DNA of 64,000 nt. Origin: Macrothele yani. Lineage: Eukaryota > Arthropoda > Arachnida > Araneae > Macrothelidae. Of this stretch, positions 44,613 through 55,943 are shown one piece after another. The stretch spans positions 31,463,001 through 31,527,000 of the forward strand of contig CM077011.1 in NCBI GenBank assembly GCA_039090855.1. The letters run 5' to 3'. The notes beneath the pieces are model-generated. The model worked only from the letters and a program-made list of their open reading frames with translations, made no database searches and had not been told where the DNA came from. The position numbers and the translations under genes were made by a program. Numbering within the stretch: the first letter of the stretch is position 1; every line of letters begins with the position of its first letter.

Positions 44613-45820
44613 TACACCCAGAAGTCATGGGACAGCAGTATGCAAATTTTTATCTGGCCCTGCCGTCGTATAAAAGCTTCGACGCACGCCACGATTTTTA
44701 TCAGTTGCGAGGTGTAATCTCGTGAGTCAGTTTGAACAACCGCCAGTAGAATTATGACAAGCCGAAGTAAATTATCGGAGTTTGAACGAGGCATGGTAGT
44801 GAGAGCCAGGCGGATTGGACATTCAGTTTCTGAAGTTGTACGAAAATTCAGCATTCCTTGATCCACGGTATCACGTGTGTACCGAGAATACCTCATGGAA
44901 GGCATTACCACTCACCGTGGACAGCGCAGTGGTCGACCACGGGTGCTGAATGACCGTGACCAGCGGTGTCTGACTAAGATTGCCCATGCTAACAGACAAG
45001 CTACACTGGCTCAATTAACATCCACATTCAATGCAGGAGGTACCAGGGACATATCCATTATATCAGTGCAGCGTAATTTAGCGTCCATTGGGTATAGAAG
45101 CAAAGGACACACCAGAGTGGTGTTGTTAACACCACGACGTCAGACTTAGCTCCTCACCTCGGCTTCTGAACACGGTAAGTAGTACCCTAGAAGACTGGAA
45201 ACATGTGGCGCAGTCCAATGAGTCACTCTACCAGTTGTTACGAGTTGATGGTAAGGTTCAGGTATGGCGCAGACCCTATGAGGTCATGGACCCAAGCTGC
45301 CAAAAAGGCACTGTGCAATCTGGTGGTGGTTCATACATGTGTGTGGTGTCTTTACGTGTCACGGTTTGGGTCCTCTGGTCTTCGTAAACACGTCATTAAC
45401 CGGTTATCGCTTTGTTGCTCTGCTGGGTGACCATTTGCAGCCCTTCATGGACTTCATGTACCCCAACAACGACGGGATTTTCCAGGAGGACCAATATCAT
45501 CGGGTCCAAGTTGTCCAAAATTGGTTCGAGGAGCATTCTGGACAGTTCCGACGGATGGTGTGGCCAGCACGTTCGCCCGACATGAACCCAATATAGCACT
45601 TATGGGATGTGGTGGAAAGGTCCATTCGCACCCGAGATCCTGCACCTACAAATACCAGGGAATTGTGGGATGCTGTTTAGACGGCATGGCTCAACATCTC
45701 TCCAGAAGTCTACAGGTCATTTGTGGAATCGCTGCCATGTCGAGTTTCTGCACTTCGCCTTGCTAGAGGAGGTTCTACACGATACAAGGTACGTATCCCA
45801 TTACTTTTGGCACTTCAGTG
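44613..45820 (+). mobile_element. Tc1-like element 2
   Basis: The left end (about 44618, ccagaagtcatgggacagc) and the right end (reverse complement cactgaagtgccaaaagtaa, ending 45820) are decayed inverted repeats of the element 1 family. TA follows the right end at 45821-45822. Size about 1.2 kb. Confidence 0.82.
44754..45770 (+). pseudogene. Tc1-like transposase pseudogene (element 2)
   Basis: Begins MTSRSKLSEFERGMVVRARR at 44754 and hits a TGA after FSIP, where an Arg codon is expected. The same frame continues with VYREYLMEGITTHRGQRSGRP and LTSTFNAGGTRDISIISVQR (44877-45149), then shifts. The catalytic residues are altered: the first block reads AQSNESLYQLLRVDG (Asp to Asn), the second reads IFQEDQYH (Asp kept, following residues changed), and the third, NPI-stop-HLWD, has a stop where Glu should be. 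C-terminal LNISPEVY..FVESLPCRVS follows in another frame. Confidence 0.87.
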
Positions 45821-45830
45821 TATACGGTTA

Positions 45831-46804
45831 TTCAGTTGGTATGAAATTCGGAAAGGAAGTTAAAATATTTTCAGAATTTGTAACAGTAAGACTTGTTAAT
45901 AATGTTTTATCTTAATAACTTTTAATGTAATTGGCTAATGATACAAATATTAATACTATGAATTTTTACGGTTTTGCAGTTACAGTGAAACTCGTGAAGC
46001 AAGGTTATCCACGGTTTTGTGAAAAAATGACCGTCTTGACGGATGACCACCAAACAGGCTCGTTCAGCTGGCCAAAATACCTCTCATCCCCACTTGAAAT
46101 AAAAATAAAAAGTGACACCGTTTTTAATGCAGGATGGTCTTCCTTTCTTCCTTCCCTGCCATTTTGTTATTTAGGAATGTTATTCAATACACATCTCGCT
46201 AAGAGCCAGAATATTGAGAAATGAGGTAAGGTGCTCGGGACATAAGCTATGTAGATAGACAAGGTAGCCCAACTTTCTTAAACTAGCTCTGTGAGAAAGC
46301 AGGAGCTGTGACGTAGTTTGGTTCAAATGTCGTTCAGTTTCCCCAAGGTTAGTAGATGACAAGGTTATGCTCATCTGCACTCCCGGTGATTGATTTGTGA
46401 CGTCACTTCCCAATCGGCATCGTAAGACTACGTTTCTTTGTATCTGCATCATAGCAGCGTGTCGGAATTATTGTTCGTAAACCAGCTGGAAAAATCTTCA
46501 TTAATTCTACCAGATTTTTTAATGCATAATGTTTTCAATTTTTAATTTAAAAAAATTGTGGAAAGTCGCCGAGATGCTTTTCCTATTCGTCATAAAGAAA
46601 TTCTTTATTATATCACAATAATATGTTCGGCTGTGCGGTTTTCTTTCTAAATTTATATGAAAACAGCAAAAATTCCCCTAGTAACTAAATTGACATTTAA
46701 AAGTATAACAGTTTTCCCGCCCTTTACGTAACAAAAATGTGCAGGAGGTATTTTTTAAATTTGCGTTACTAAAATATTTGCTTGATTGTTAATTTTGTCT
46801 GTAT
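45831..46804. repeat. Non-coding; contains the left part of the long dispersed repeat
   Basis: About 46045-46250 aligns with about 12170-12370 in order (aaaataaaa-taaaaagtgac, ccctgccattttgtt, ggaatgttattca, gctaagagccaga). The rest is AT-rich and without a gene. Confidence 0.55.
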
Positions 46805-46808
46805 TTAA

Positions 46809-47247
46809 GGCGGTTCCAATTAAAGTCTTTTCCTTATGTTTCCAATGGTAAAATTTATTTACGTATTTTCTTCGCAATTAATGTATTCCCGAGGATGAAA
46901 GTTTGCACATCGATAAAACTAACTTTAAGTTATAGCATGGGGTAGTTAATACTTGCTAAAACATAACCATAATTATATTAAAAAATCAATCATTTTTCTT
47001 TGAGTAATGTTCAGACCTGTTAACAGATGGCGCGAGCTGTACATTGATGACGTCAGCAAACAAATAAATGTTGGACTGCTTAATTATGGCTATGTTTTAG
47101 TAAGTCTTAAGTATTCCAAGCTATAACTTAAAGTTAGTTTTATCGATACGCAAATTTTCATTCTCGGGAATACATCAATTGCGAAGAAAATATGTAAAGA
47201 AGTTTTTCCATTGGAAACATAGGGCAGAGATTTTAGGTGGAACTACC
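46809..47247. mobile_element. 439-bp TTAA-flanked foldback, copy 2
   Basis: Same length and architecture as 42519-42957. TTAA lies at 46805-46808 and 47248-47251. The arms share cttcgcaatta(g)atgtattc, atcgataaaactaactttaa and aaaacata(a/g)ccataattat. The arms remain highly similar to each other over about 170 bp. Confidence 0.88.
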
Positions 47248-47515
47248 TTAATGTAAGTGTGCTTTTACATAAACTTTTGTTCTGTGTTTCAGTTACAAAA
47301 ATTGTTGACAAGACATCATCCTTTATAGCTTCAGTTCGTATCTACGATTCATATGTTAGGACAGGATTTCACACAGTGACGTCACGATTATTCGTCTTCG
47401 AGGAAGGCGGCATGAGCAAACCTCTGCAGTTTCCCACAGATCAGAGGTTAATCTGTAACTGTGTATTCCTTTTTTACGTTTTCTAACCGTAGGTTGAAGA
47501 AGCGTATATGCTCCA

Positions 47516-48745
47516 GCTTTTTCCGTCCGTCCGTCCGTCTGTCTGTCGGCACGATTTCTCACGTAAAAATGGTTCGATTTCGATGAAATTTTAGTATGTG
47601 GTAAGGGACCACCAGGGGACGAACCCTATTGAAAATGGGTGAAGTGGGGTCAAAGGTCACGCCACAAGAGCAGGATCCATTCAATTGCCCTTATGCGTCA
47701 TAACTTACGTAAATACGGTTCGATTTCGATGAAATTTTAGTATGTGGTAGGGGATCACCAGGGGACGAACCCTATTGAAAATGGGTGAAGTATGGTCAAA
47801 GGTCACGCCATGAGAGCGGAATCCATTTCATTGCCTTTATGCGTCATAAAATGCGTAAATATGATTCGATTTCGATGAAATCTCAGTATGTGGTAGGGAA
47901 CTACCTGGGCACGAACTCTATTGAAAATTGGCAAATTGGGGTCAAAGCTCAGGCAGGGCATAAGAGCGGGATTTGTTGCATTGCCCTTATGCGTCATAAC
48001 TTCGGTAAAAATGGTTCGATTTCGATGAAATTTTGGTATGTGGTAAGGAACCACCTGGGAACGAAATCTATTGAAAATGGGTGGAATGGGGTCAAAGGTC
48101 AGGACATAAAATCGGGATCCATTTCATTGCCTTTATGCGTCATAACATGCGTAAATATGGTTCGATTTCGATGAAATTTTAGTATGTGGTAGGGAACCAC
48201 CGGGCACGTACTCTATTGAAAATGGGCGAAATGGGGTCAAAGGTCAGGCAGGATATAAAAGCGGGATTTGTTCCATTGCCCTTATGCGTCATAACTTGCG
48301 TAAAAATGGTTCGATTTCGATGAAATTTTAGTATGTGGTAGGGAGCCACTGGGGCGGACCCTATTAAAAATGGGCGAAATGGTGTCAAAGGTCAGGACAC
48401 TGGAGTGGGATCCATTCCATTGCCCTTGTGCATCATAACTTACCAAAAATGTTTCGATTGCGACAAAACGTTATCATGTTGTTCCGCAGGTATAGTGAAC
48501 CGGTTCTGTTGAATATCAACGAATTGGGGTCAAAGGTCATTGCACAAAAGCAAGATTTATTCCACAGCCATTATTCTCATGACTTGCGTAAAACTGCTTC
48601 TATTGCGACAAAACTTTAGTATGTTATTCTTGAGGTGTACTGAACCGGTTCTGTTGAATATCATCGAAATGGGGTCAAAGGTCAGGACACAGGAGCGAGA
48701 TTTATTCCACAGCCATTATCATCATAACTTGAGTAATAATTTCTG
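47516..48745 (+). repeat. ~147-bp tandem array headed by a (CCGT)n(CTGT)n tract
   Basis: Tract ccgtccgtccgtccgtctgt at 47523 onward, then about eight units with ggttcgatttcgatgaaatt starting at 47571, 47717, 47862, 48013, 48159 and 48308, plus two diverged units (about 48451 and 48597). Each unit also has ggggtcaaaggtca and attgcccttatgcgtcataa. Open frames through the array are products of periodicity. Confidence 0.92.
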
Positions 48746-48924
48746 ATATGTTGGAAAGCGTATCATAATCAATGCATTGCATGATTTTACTAACTTGTTT
48801 TTTATGAGTTTAGTTTGATATTGCGTTTATCTGAGATCTTAATTTAGAAGAATTTCTGTTCGTTTTGAATTATCCGTTTCGTGCGGAATATTTTTAACAT
48901 TCTTGCAATAAGTCGCAGTTATCT

Positions 48925-49384
48925 TTGTGTGAGAAAGTGGCAATTCTGGTAAACTGTCCTGCAGATACTTACAGAAATGGACACCCCAATTCGAAAGAAG
49001 TGATATGCCATAGATTTCCCAATGACTGTGAAACATGTCAGCAGCGGATAATAAAATGTCACCCAGCTGATTATTTTAATCCGAAGAAAGCAAAAATATA
49101 TTCTGTGCATTTCGACAATGATTCTTATATACGAGATTTAAAAGGTGAATTCTTACGAATTCCTTTAATCAGACGATTAAAACGTGATGCTGTTCCGAAG
49201 TTAGATGCACATAAAACATAAAAAAATTGGTTAGGAAGTTTCCTGAAGTGAATCCTAAGATACTTCTGACATATTCAAGAGCTAGAATATTTTTTAGGAT
49301 TAAGTACTTGAACAATTTGCATAGTGAGCAGGTTCAAAAGAGAAAACGCAGAGATTCCATAGGTAATTTTGCTATGATTAGATA
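48925..49384 (+). pseudogene. Degenerate THAP-domain protein fragment
   Basis: The first frame (48925-49221) has CHRFPNDCETCQQ, FNPKKAKIYSVHFDNDSYIRD and LIRRLKRDAVPKL, matching the HRFP, C-x2-H and AVPxL-type landmarks of the THAP zinc finger. The Cys of the final C-x2-H is Tyr, and the first CxxC pair is not intact, so zinc binding is doubtful. A second frame (49230-49384) reads RKFPEVNPKILLTYSRARIF and IKYLNNLHSEQVQKRKRR, a basic helical stretch often seen downstream of THAP domains. It may be a P-element-like transposase or a retired THAP gene; the rest is absent. Confidence 0.55.
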
Positions 49385-49724
49385 AGAGAAGAAGAAAAAA
49401 AAAATCAGTGGAAACAAAATTGTTGTTACAGCCTCCGAAGTCTTCATAATCAGGTTAGTTGTTATTCTTTTAAAACTACATTATATTAATACAAAATACG
49501 GGGGAAAACACCTTGAGTAATTTAAAACTTTAATGTGTATTCTACATAAGCATTTTGTACGGCAATTTCACCCCCCAAAATATCGCATTCACGATAAATC
49601 ACTTTTAAATGAATTACAAATAAATCGGTTTTCAAATAAGACATAATTAAATAAGTACATGTCGTGTTATTTCTTACGGTAGAACTGCATAAATTAATAT
49701 GTTGCAATTTAAAATACATAGTTG
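49385..49724. other. No recognisable gene
   Basis: AT-rich non-coding DNA. Confidence 0.4.
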
Positions 49725-49804
49725 GAATGTTTTATTTGGTGAGCCGTAAGTCATAGGCCTGGCTAGCTAGGCCTATGACTTACGGCTCACTAAATAAAAC
49801 ATTC
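49725..49804. repeat. 80-bp near-perfect palindrome
   Basis: 36-bp arms (49725-49760 and 49769-49804) around the spacer ggctagct, with one mismatch that still allows a G-U pair in RNA. Outer end gaatgttttattt, inner end cataggcct. Confidence 0.95.
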
Positions 49805-50014
49805 ACCCCAAAACTCAGATGAATGCTCCTCTAACCCTTAGTAAAGGTTTTTCTGTTTCACCTATCAGTTGCTTTGAAGCAAGTGACGTCACTGGCCCGG
49901 CGGAGAAGGGAGCAGCAGGCGGTTTGTTTACAACCATTAGTGTACCTTTTCTATTCTACTTACCTTGCTCTCAACATACGTACGTTGTAGCAAATCGGAA
50001 GCTTCTACCACATA

Positions 50015-50350
50015 TTCCCCGGAGGAAATGGAAGGTAAGGGGATGCCGAACGGAATAGAAGCACTACAGTGGTTGGACTTTGAAGCCACTTTCACAATCC
50101 TCCCTCCCTTCTTTTCTTTAGAGTCAGCAATATGTTGATTTTTTTTTCCCTTCTAGAGTGGATCATCAAACTTGCTCAACCAATACGACCGCTAGAGACT
50201 AGGTCTGTTGAGACGAGGAGGATAAACTCCTCCGTTGGCTGAACTCTCTCATTTAGGACTATTAAAGATAGGTCATGTGTATCTTAGTTAACAGGAAACC
50301 ATACAGTCTGCAAACAAAATTTTAAAAACTTGACAGAACGCCAAGGACCA
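50015..50350. repeat. Right part of the long dispersed repeat
   Basis: Aligns with about 12405-12790: ggaaatggaaggtaa, gatgccgaacg, ttgaagYcactt, catcaaRcttgctYaa and gaacgccaaggac (as gattccaaggac) occur in the same order. Confidence 0.65.
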
Positions 50351-50351
50351 C

Positions 50352-51225
50352 CCACAATACTACAGTTTTCAATTTAGAACTTCCAAATTTGGTATACTAT
50401 CTCATGGTACTCTAACTTAGACGCTAGACGGTTTTGAAGGGGTTGCAGTCCGGGGGTCACCCCCTCATAAAAATTTCGTAAAATCTACAGTTTTCATCTT
50501 AGAACCACCAAATTTGGTATACTATCTTATGGTACTCAAACTTAGACGGCAGACCGTTTTTGGAACGGGTCAAGGCCCGGGGGTCAGAGCCCCCCACATA
50601 CAAAATTTTCTTAAAAACTACAGTTTTCAATTCAGAACCACCTAATCTGGTATACTATCTCATGGTACTCTAACTTAGACGCTAGACGGTTTTTGGAATG
50701 GGTTGGAGCCCGGGGGTCAGACCCCCATCCGAATAATTTTTTTTTTTTGTAAAATCTACAGTTTTCAATTTAGAACCACCAAATTTGGTATACTATCTCA
50801 TGGTAATCTAACTTAGACAGTAGACCGTTTTTGGGACGGATGAAGGCCCGGGGGTCAGAGCCCCCACATACAAAATTTTCTTAAAAACTACAGTTTTCAA
50901 TTCAGAACCACCTAATCTGGTATACTATCTCATGGTACTCTAACTTAGATGCTAGACGGTTTTTGGAAGGGGTTGGAGCCCGGGGGGTCCGACCCCCCGA
51001 ATAAAAACTTTTTCGTAAAATCTATAGTTTTCAATTTAGAACCACCAAATTTTGTATATTATCTCATGGTACTCTAACTTAGACGGTAGAAGGTTTTTGG
51101 AACGGATCAAGGCCCGGGGGTAAGACCCCTCCCACATACAAAATTTTCTTAAAATCTTTATTTTTCAAATCAGAACCGCCAAATTTTGTGTCATCAAACT
51201 CTAACTTAGCGGGAGACGGTAAGTG
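50352..51225 (+). repeat. ~128-bp satellite, forward array (about seven units)
   Basis: Units contain acagttttcaatttagaacc, aaatttggtatactatctca and ctctaacttagac, then a GC-rich hairpin-like centre (gcccgggggtcagaccccc). Two unit types alternate (gctagacggtttttggaagg and gcagaccgtttttggaacgg), giving a dimer of about 255 bp. Confidence 0.93.
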
Positions 51226-51649
51226 AAAGCGCAACATTATTAACTTGATTTGTTATGCAAACCTTATAAATACGACCACAGCGATTAAAAGTTACTAAAG
51301 AGTCCTTGTAAGTAATATTTTTTGACCGAGTGCAAGTACAGTTTACGAAATGTCAACAGGTCAAAATATCTAAAGTAACAATGAAATTTGGGATATTTCT
51401 TTTTTCTTTCTTTTTATTTCAGTTTTGACACTTGTATTAAGTTTTAAAAACATATATTTCTGCTATCGTATACCTTGATTGTGCTTTAAACAGAATTTCT
51501 TACCATGTTTTGGGTATTTTGTTTCGTGTGGTTGCAGTTTTTTTAATGTTTTGGGCATTTCATTTTGTGTGGTTACTTCTTTTTATGTTTCGGGGAATTT
51601 TACTTTGTATGGGTGTTTTTGTTATGTTTTTGTTCTTTTTGTATGTGGG
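51226..51649. other. Spacer between opposed satellite arrays
   Basis: Non-satellite sequence. Three imperfect units of about 45 bp around tttgggYatttYRtttYgtgtggtt lie at 51505-51630. The open frame there is hydrophobic only because of the T-rich repeat. Confidence 0.55.
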
Positions 51650-52440
51650 GGGCTGTGACCCCCGGGGCTTGACCCGTTCCAAAAACGGTCTGCCGTCTAA
51701 GTTAGAGTACCATAAGATAGTATACCAAATTTGGTGGTTCTAATATGAAAACTGTAGATTTTACAAAATTTTATGAGGGTGGGGGGGCGACCCCCCGGGT
51801 GCAACCCCTTCAAAAAACCTTCTAGCGTCTAAGATAGAGTACCATGAGATAGTATACCGAATTTGGTGGTTCTAAATTGAAAACTGTAGTATTTACGAAA
51901 AAGTTTTTATTCGGGGGGGGGGTCTGACCCCCGGGCTCCAACCCCTTCCAAAAACCGTCTAGCGTCTAAGTTAGAGTACCATGAGATAGTATACCAGATT
52001 AGGTGGTTCTGAATTGAAAACTGTAGTTTTTAAGAAAATTTTGTTTGTGGGGGCTTCACCCCCCGGGCCTTGACCCGTTCCAAAAACGGTCTGCCGACTA
52101 AGTTAGAGTACCATAAGATAGTATACCAAATTTGGTGGTTCTAAGATGAAAACTGTAGATTTTACAAAATTTTATGAGGGGGGCCGACCCCCGGGCTGCA
52201 ACCCCTTCAAAAAACCTTCTAGCGTCTAAGATAGAGTACCATGAGATAGTATACCAAATTTGGTGGTTCTAAATTGAAAACTGTAGATTTTTCGAAAAAG
52301 TGTTTATTCGGGGGGGTCTGACCCCCGGGCTCCAACCCTTTCCAAAAACCGTCTAGCGTCTAAGTTAGAGTACCATGAGATAGATTAGGATAGATTATGA
52401 GATAGATTAGGTGGTTCTGAATTGAAAACTGTAGTTTTTA
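51650..52440 (-). repeat. ~128-bp satellite, inverted array (proximal part)
   Basis: Same alternating units as 50352-51225 but in reverse orientation, about six units. A short local duplication (gatagattaggatagattatg) near 52379-52415 precedes the LINE insertion. Confidence 0.93.
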
Positions 52441-55400
52441 AGAAAAAAAAAAAAAAAAAAAAAAAAAAACTTATTTCGCCACGTAGGGCGAAGGAGAGGC
52501 AGACAATAAAGCACGAGCGATACAAACGAAAATGTTTACCTACAGTATTGTAGACAGGGCAAGACATGATTCTATACTATGCACAAATTCCAATTAAGCA
52601 TTACTACCATACTAAAGATTAAACATTAGGTACTAATTCACAGAAATGCAACAGTGATGCTACATTCAAAATTTACAACATATGTACAGAAGTATTCAGT
52701 GACAAGGGGAAATAACGCTAAATGTACTCAGAAGGGCATCTTGTTACATTAAATTATACACACAGTGACTAAAATTTTAAAAAAATATTCAACAAAATGA
52801 AGGGGACATTGCGTGGGCAGTAAACTGTGCAGAAGGATGAATTATATACAACAACATAAAACCCAACATTATCGAAGAGAACATGGGAAACATGGTGAGC
52901 TATCTTCAATGGCACATTAAAACAGAAAAATCACAAATAGCGAAGCACCAAAATTAATACGTAAAAACATGATTTGTTACAGTGAACGTGGGCGACAACA
53001 AAAATCCCACTTATAGGTTGAGATGTAACTGCAAATTGTGGATATGGAACCACCCAGCCGATTGGGCCCAAGTGGATTGAAAAACGCTATCGGTGTTTGT
53101 TGAGGCAGCACGAGAGTGCTCCATTTGGAGGCGAGTGGTTAACCGTGCTAGGAAGCGTCTCCGAATGATAGCACTTGCCTCCTGAGGAGGTGGAATAAGA
53201 GCAGGGAAGCGTTGTTGAAGATGGAAAGCATAGACAGTGAACTTCACAAGAAGAAAAATATAACGGCACACAGGAGGCAAGTGAGTAGGTGGATGCTTTG
53301 TTTGGAGTAGCCAAGCATATGCAAGAAATGGTAACGATCGAGCACAAATTCGATCAGCAAGACGAAATGCTGTGTTTAGGACTGGCAGGAGAACGGGGCA
53401 GAATAGGTATTGATGTTGGACGTCGCTGACTTCAGGGCAAAAGGAGCACTGCGGAGAGGTGAGAAGGGTCATGCGAAACAGTACTGATGGGGCGGGGAGA
53501 CGAAGGTGAAGAAATTGCCAATGGACATTGAGTTCAAGAGGGGAGGAAAGGGCAGAGGTAGATGCTGTCCAGATGGCGGGGAGAAGAGAAGGAGGAGCAG
53601 AATGAACAGAAAGTGGAAGTGCGGGAGGGGAAAGAAGAAGCCAATAAAGAGAAGAGGAGGAGAGAGAAGTAACTAGAACCGGGGAGCTACGAATGAGGAG
53701 AAAGAACGGTAGGGAAAGAGGAGCAGAGGGGACCGAGAAGAGACCATCAGGTGAAGCGAGGAGTGGAAAGAGGCTCCAAAGCGCTGTGCGAAGAAGAAGA
53801 TATTCGTTAGCAAGAGTAATGGTTGGAGATAGAAACAGGGAAGAAAGAGGTCTCCAGTTTAGATCAGAAGTTACGAGAGAACGGACAGTTATCACACCAG
53901 AGCGGATCCAATGAGGAAAGTAAAAGTAAGGGAGGTTAGGAGGGTGAATAAGAGAAGAGAAGAAGAGAGGTTCATCTAGGAGATCAAGAGTTGAAGAAGG
54001 AAATGAACGGAGAAGAGGAAGCGAACGAAAGAGAGAAAGGCCCTCTCGCAGGACAGGAGGGAGGTGGGACGGGAGAAGAGAGTATGCATCCATCTTCAGA
54101 AACAGTAGGAAGGTGAAAGATGGGTCACGGGAAGAAGCTAGAACATTCAAGGTAGTGGTAAGGGACGGAACAGTTGAAGTGGCAAGGCGAATGAAATGAA
54201 TAATGCGATGTGTTTTATAAAGGAAAGCTGGATCAGGAAGCTGGATGCCACCCAAAGAGGCTGGCAGATGAAGCGTGGCAGGTTTAACCCAGTGATGTGA
54301 AGACCAGATGACGGAAGTTGAGAGGCGAGTGATGGTCATCATTTGTGACACGGGCACAACCGTCGACATCCAAGAGTATTCGCATAGAGAGATAAGTTGT
54401 CGACGAACAACGGCTGCTCGTTGACGGAACGATGTGAAAGGGCGGGCCTTACTCCAGTAGGCAGCAGTCCGTTGTATCCGGGGAAGAAGAGCAGTCCAGG
54501 TGGCAGATGCAGAAGCCAAGGGCAATCCGACATACGCACCGAGGATCTTCTGTGTAGTAGCTGTCCACTGCGCACCCCAAGGAGCATCGGTGCGGGCAGC
54601 CCATGCCCCGCACCATAAGCCAGTACTTTTAGTGGCATTCAGCGCTGCTCCAGATAATGCAACATACTGTTGATATACAGAATACAGGCGATCAAATTGA
54701 GATTCATCCCGGACGCAAAAGGTCACATCATCAGCATAGGCGGTGAAAATTATTCGATGATGACGAGTACTAGCCACTGTCGGCGGTAGGACATCCAGGA
54801 GTGATCTTCGGGCTGCTAACAGGAAAGGCTCAAAAGCGAGAGCGAATAGCTGGCCGGAGAGCGGACATCCTTGCCGGATGCCTCGCTTAAACGGAATTGG
54901 AGCGGTTAGAAATGTGGCCGCTCGAACATGGAAACTGGCGCCCTGATAAAGGGCCAAGAGTGCGGAAGAAAAGGTAGGAGGAAAGCCAAATTGTGAAAGG
55001 ACAGCAGAGAGATAAAAATGAGAAACGTTATCAAAAGCGGACTTTTGATCCAGATTGAGAAAGGCAAGAGGTTCAGAAAAAGAGCGAGCGAGGAAGTGAA
55101 GATGAAGGAGAAGAGAAACGTTAGTGGAAATAGTCCGACCAGGCACAGTGTATGTCTGGTCAGGAGAAATAACGAAAGAGAGAACAGAATTAAGACGACG
55201 GGATAAGAGTTTTGTATAGAACTTATAGTCAGTGTTTAGGATGGAGATAGGGCGCCAGTTTCCAAGATCCAAGAGGTCACCCTTCTTAGGAAGGAGGATG
55301 ATGTTTGCCAAAGTAAAGTCGGGCGGTAACGCAGGAGAGGAAAAAGCAGACGAGAAACACGCAGACAGAAAAGGCAGAAGGCACGGTAGAAAAGCACGAT

Positions 55401-55943
55401 AAAAGGACAGAGGAAGGCCGTCAGGTCCAGGAGCGGCATGAGGATTGAGAGTAGCGAACGCCTCGCGGAGTTCGCGAAGAGAAAAAGGAGAGAGTAAAGA
55501 AGTGGATAAAGTAGAGGGGACCTGAGGAAGAGAGGAGAGAAGAGGAGAAGCTAATGAGGATGAAGACTGCGTTACCGCACTGTACTTGGCGATGAAATAC
55601 TGTCTGGTGAAAGTGCATAGCTTCGATGGGTTCGAAGTGATGGAACCATCCTGGAGGCGAAGATGACGCAAAGATGTAGCAGAACGATGTTGAGATTCCA
55701 AGGCGGTTAAGTAATCGTGAGAATCAGCTGTAGGGGAGAGATGCAAGAAATGCATCCTGCAGGCTGCATCGGATGCGCGAGGAAGAAGCAAAGCGTGGAG
55801 ATCTGCCAGATAGCCGGGGTATTGCGGATCATCAAGAGAGAGCATCGACAATAGAGCACGTAGATTCGCAATTTTCATATCGCTCTCATTCCGAGAGGCA
55901 TGGGAGTAGTAAAGGCAATTTTGAAATGTAGTTTTTAAGAAAA
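52430..55943 (-). mobile_element. 5'-truncated Tx1/L1-type LINE inserted in satellite
   Basis: LINE sequence at about 52470-55926 is flanked by tgtagtttttaagaaaa on both sides (52430-52446 and 55927-55943). Outside both is the same satellite unit, split at this point. The 3' end on the coding strand finishes in T27 rather than a poly(A) tail (27 A on the plus strand, 52443-52469). The 3' untranslated part is about 540 bp. Confidence 0.85.

Noticed and set aside
47785..48174. 129-codon frame
   Set aside because: Arises from the 147-bp periodicity of the array (a multiple of three), not from coding constraint.
51510..51743. Hydrophobic membrane-like 77-codon frame
   Set aside because: Produced by a T-rich 45-bp repeat and running into satellite; hydrophobicity follows from composition.
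53693..53914. Plus-strand frames inside the Tx1-type LINE
   Set aside because: Shadows of the purine-rich complement of the RT gene.
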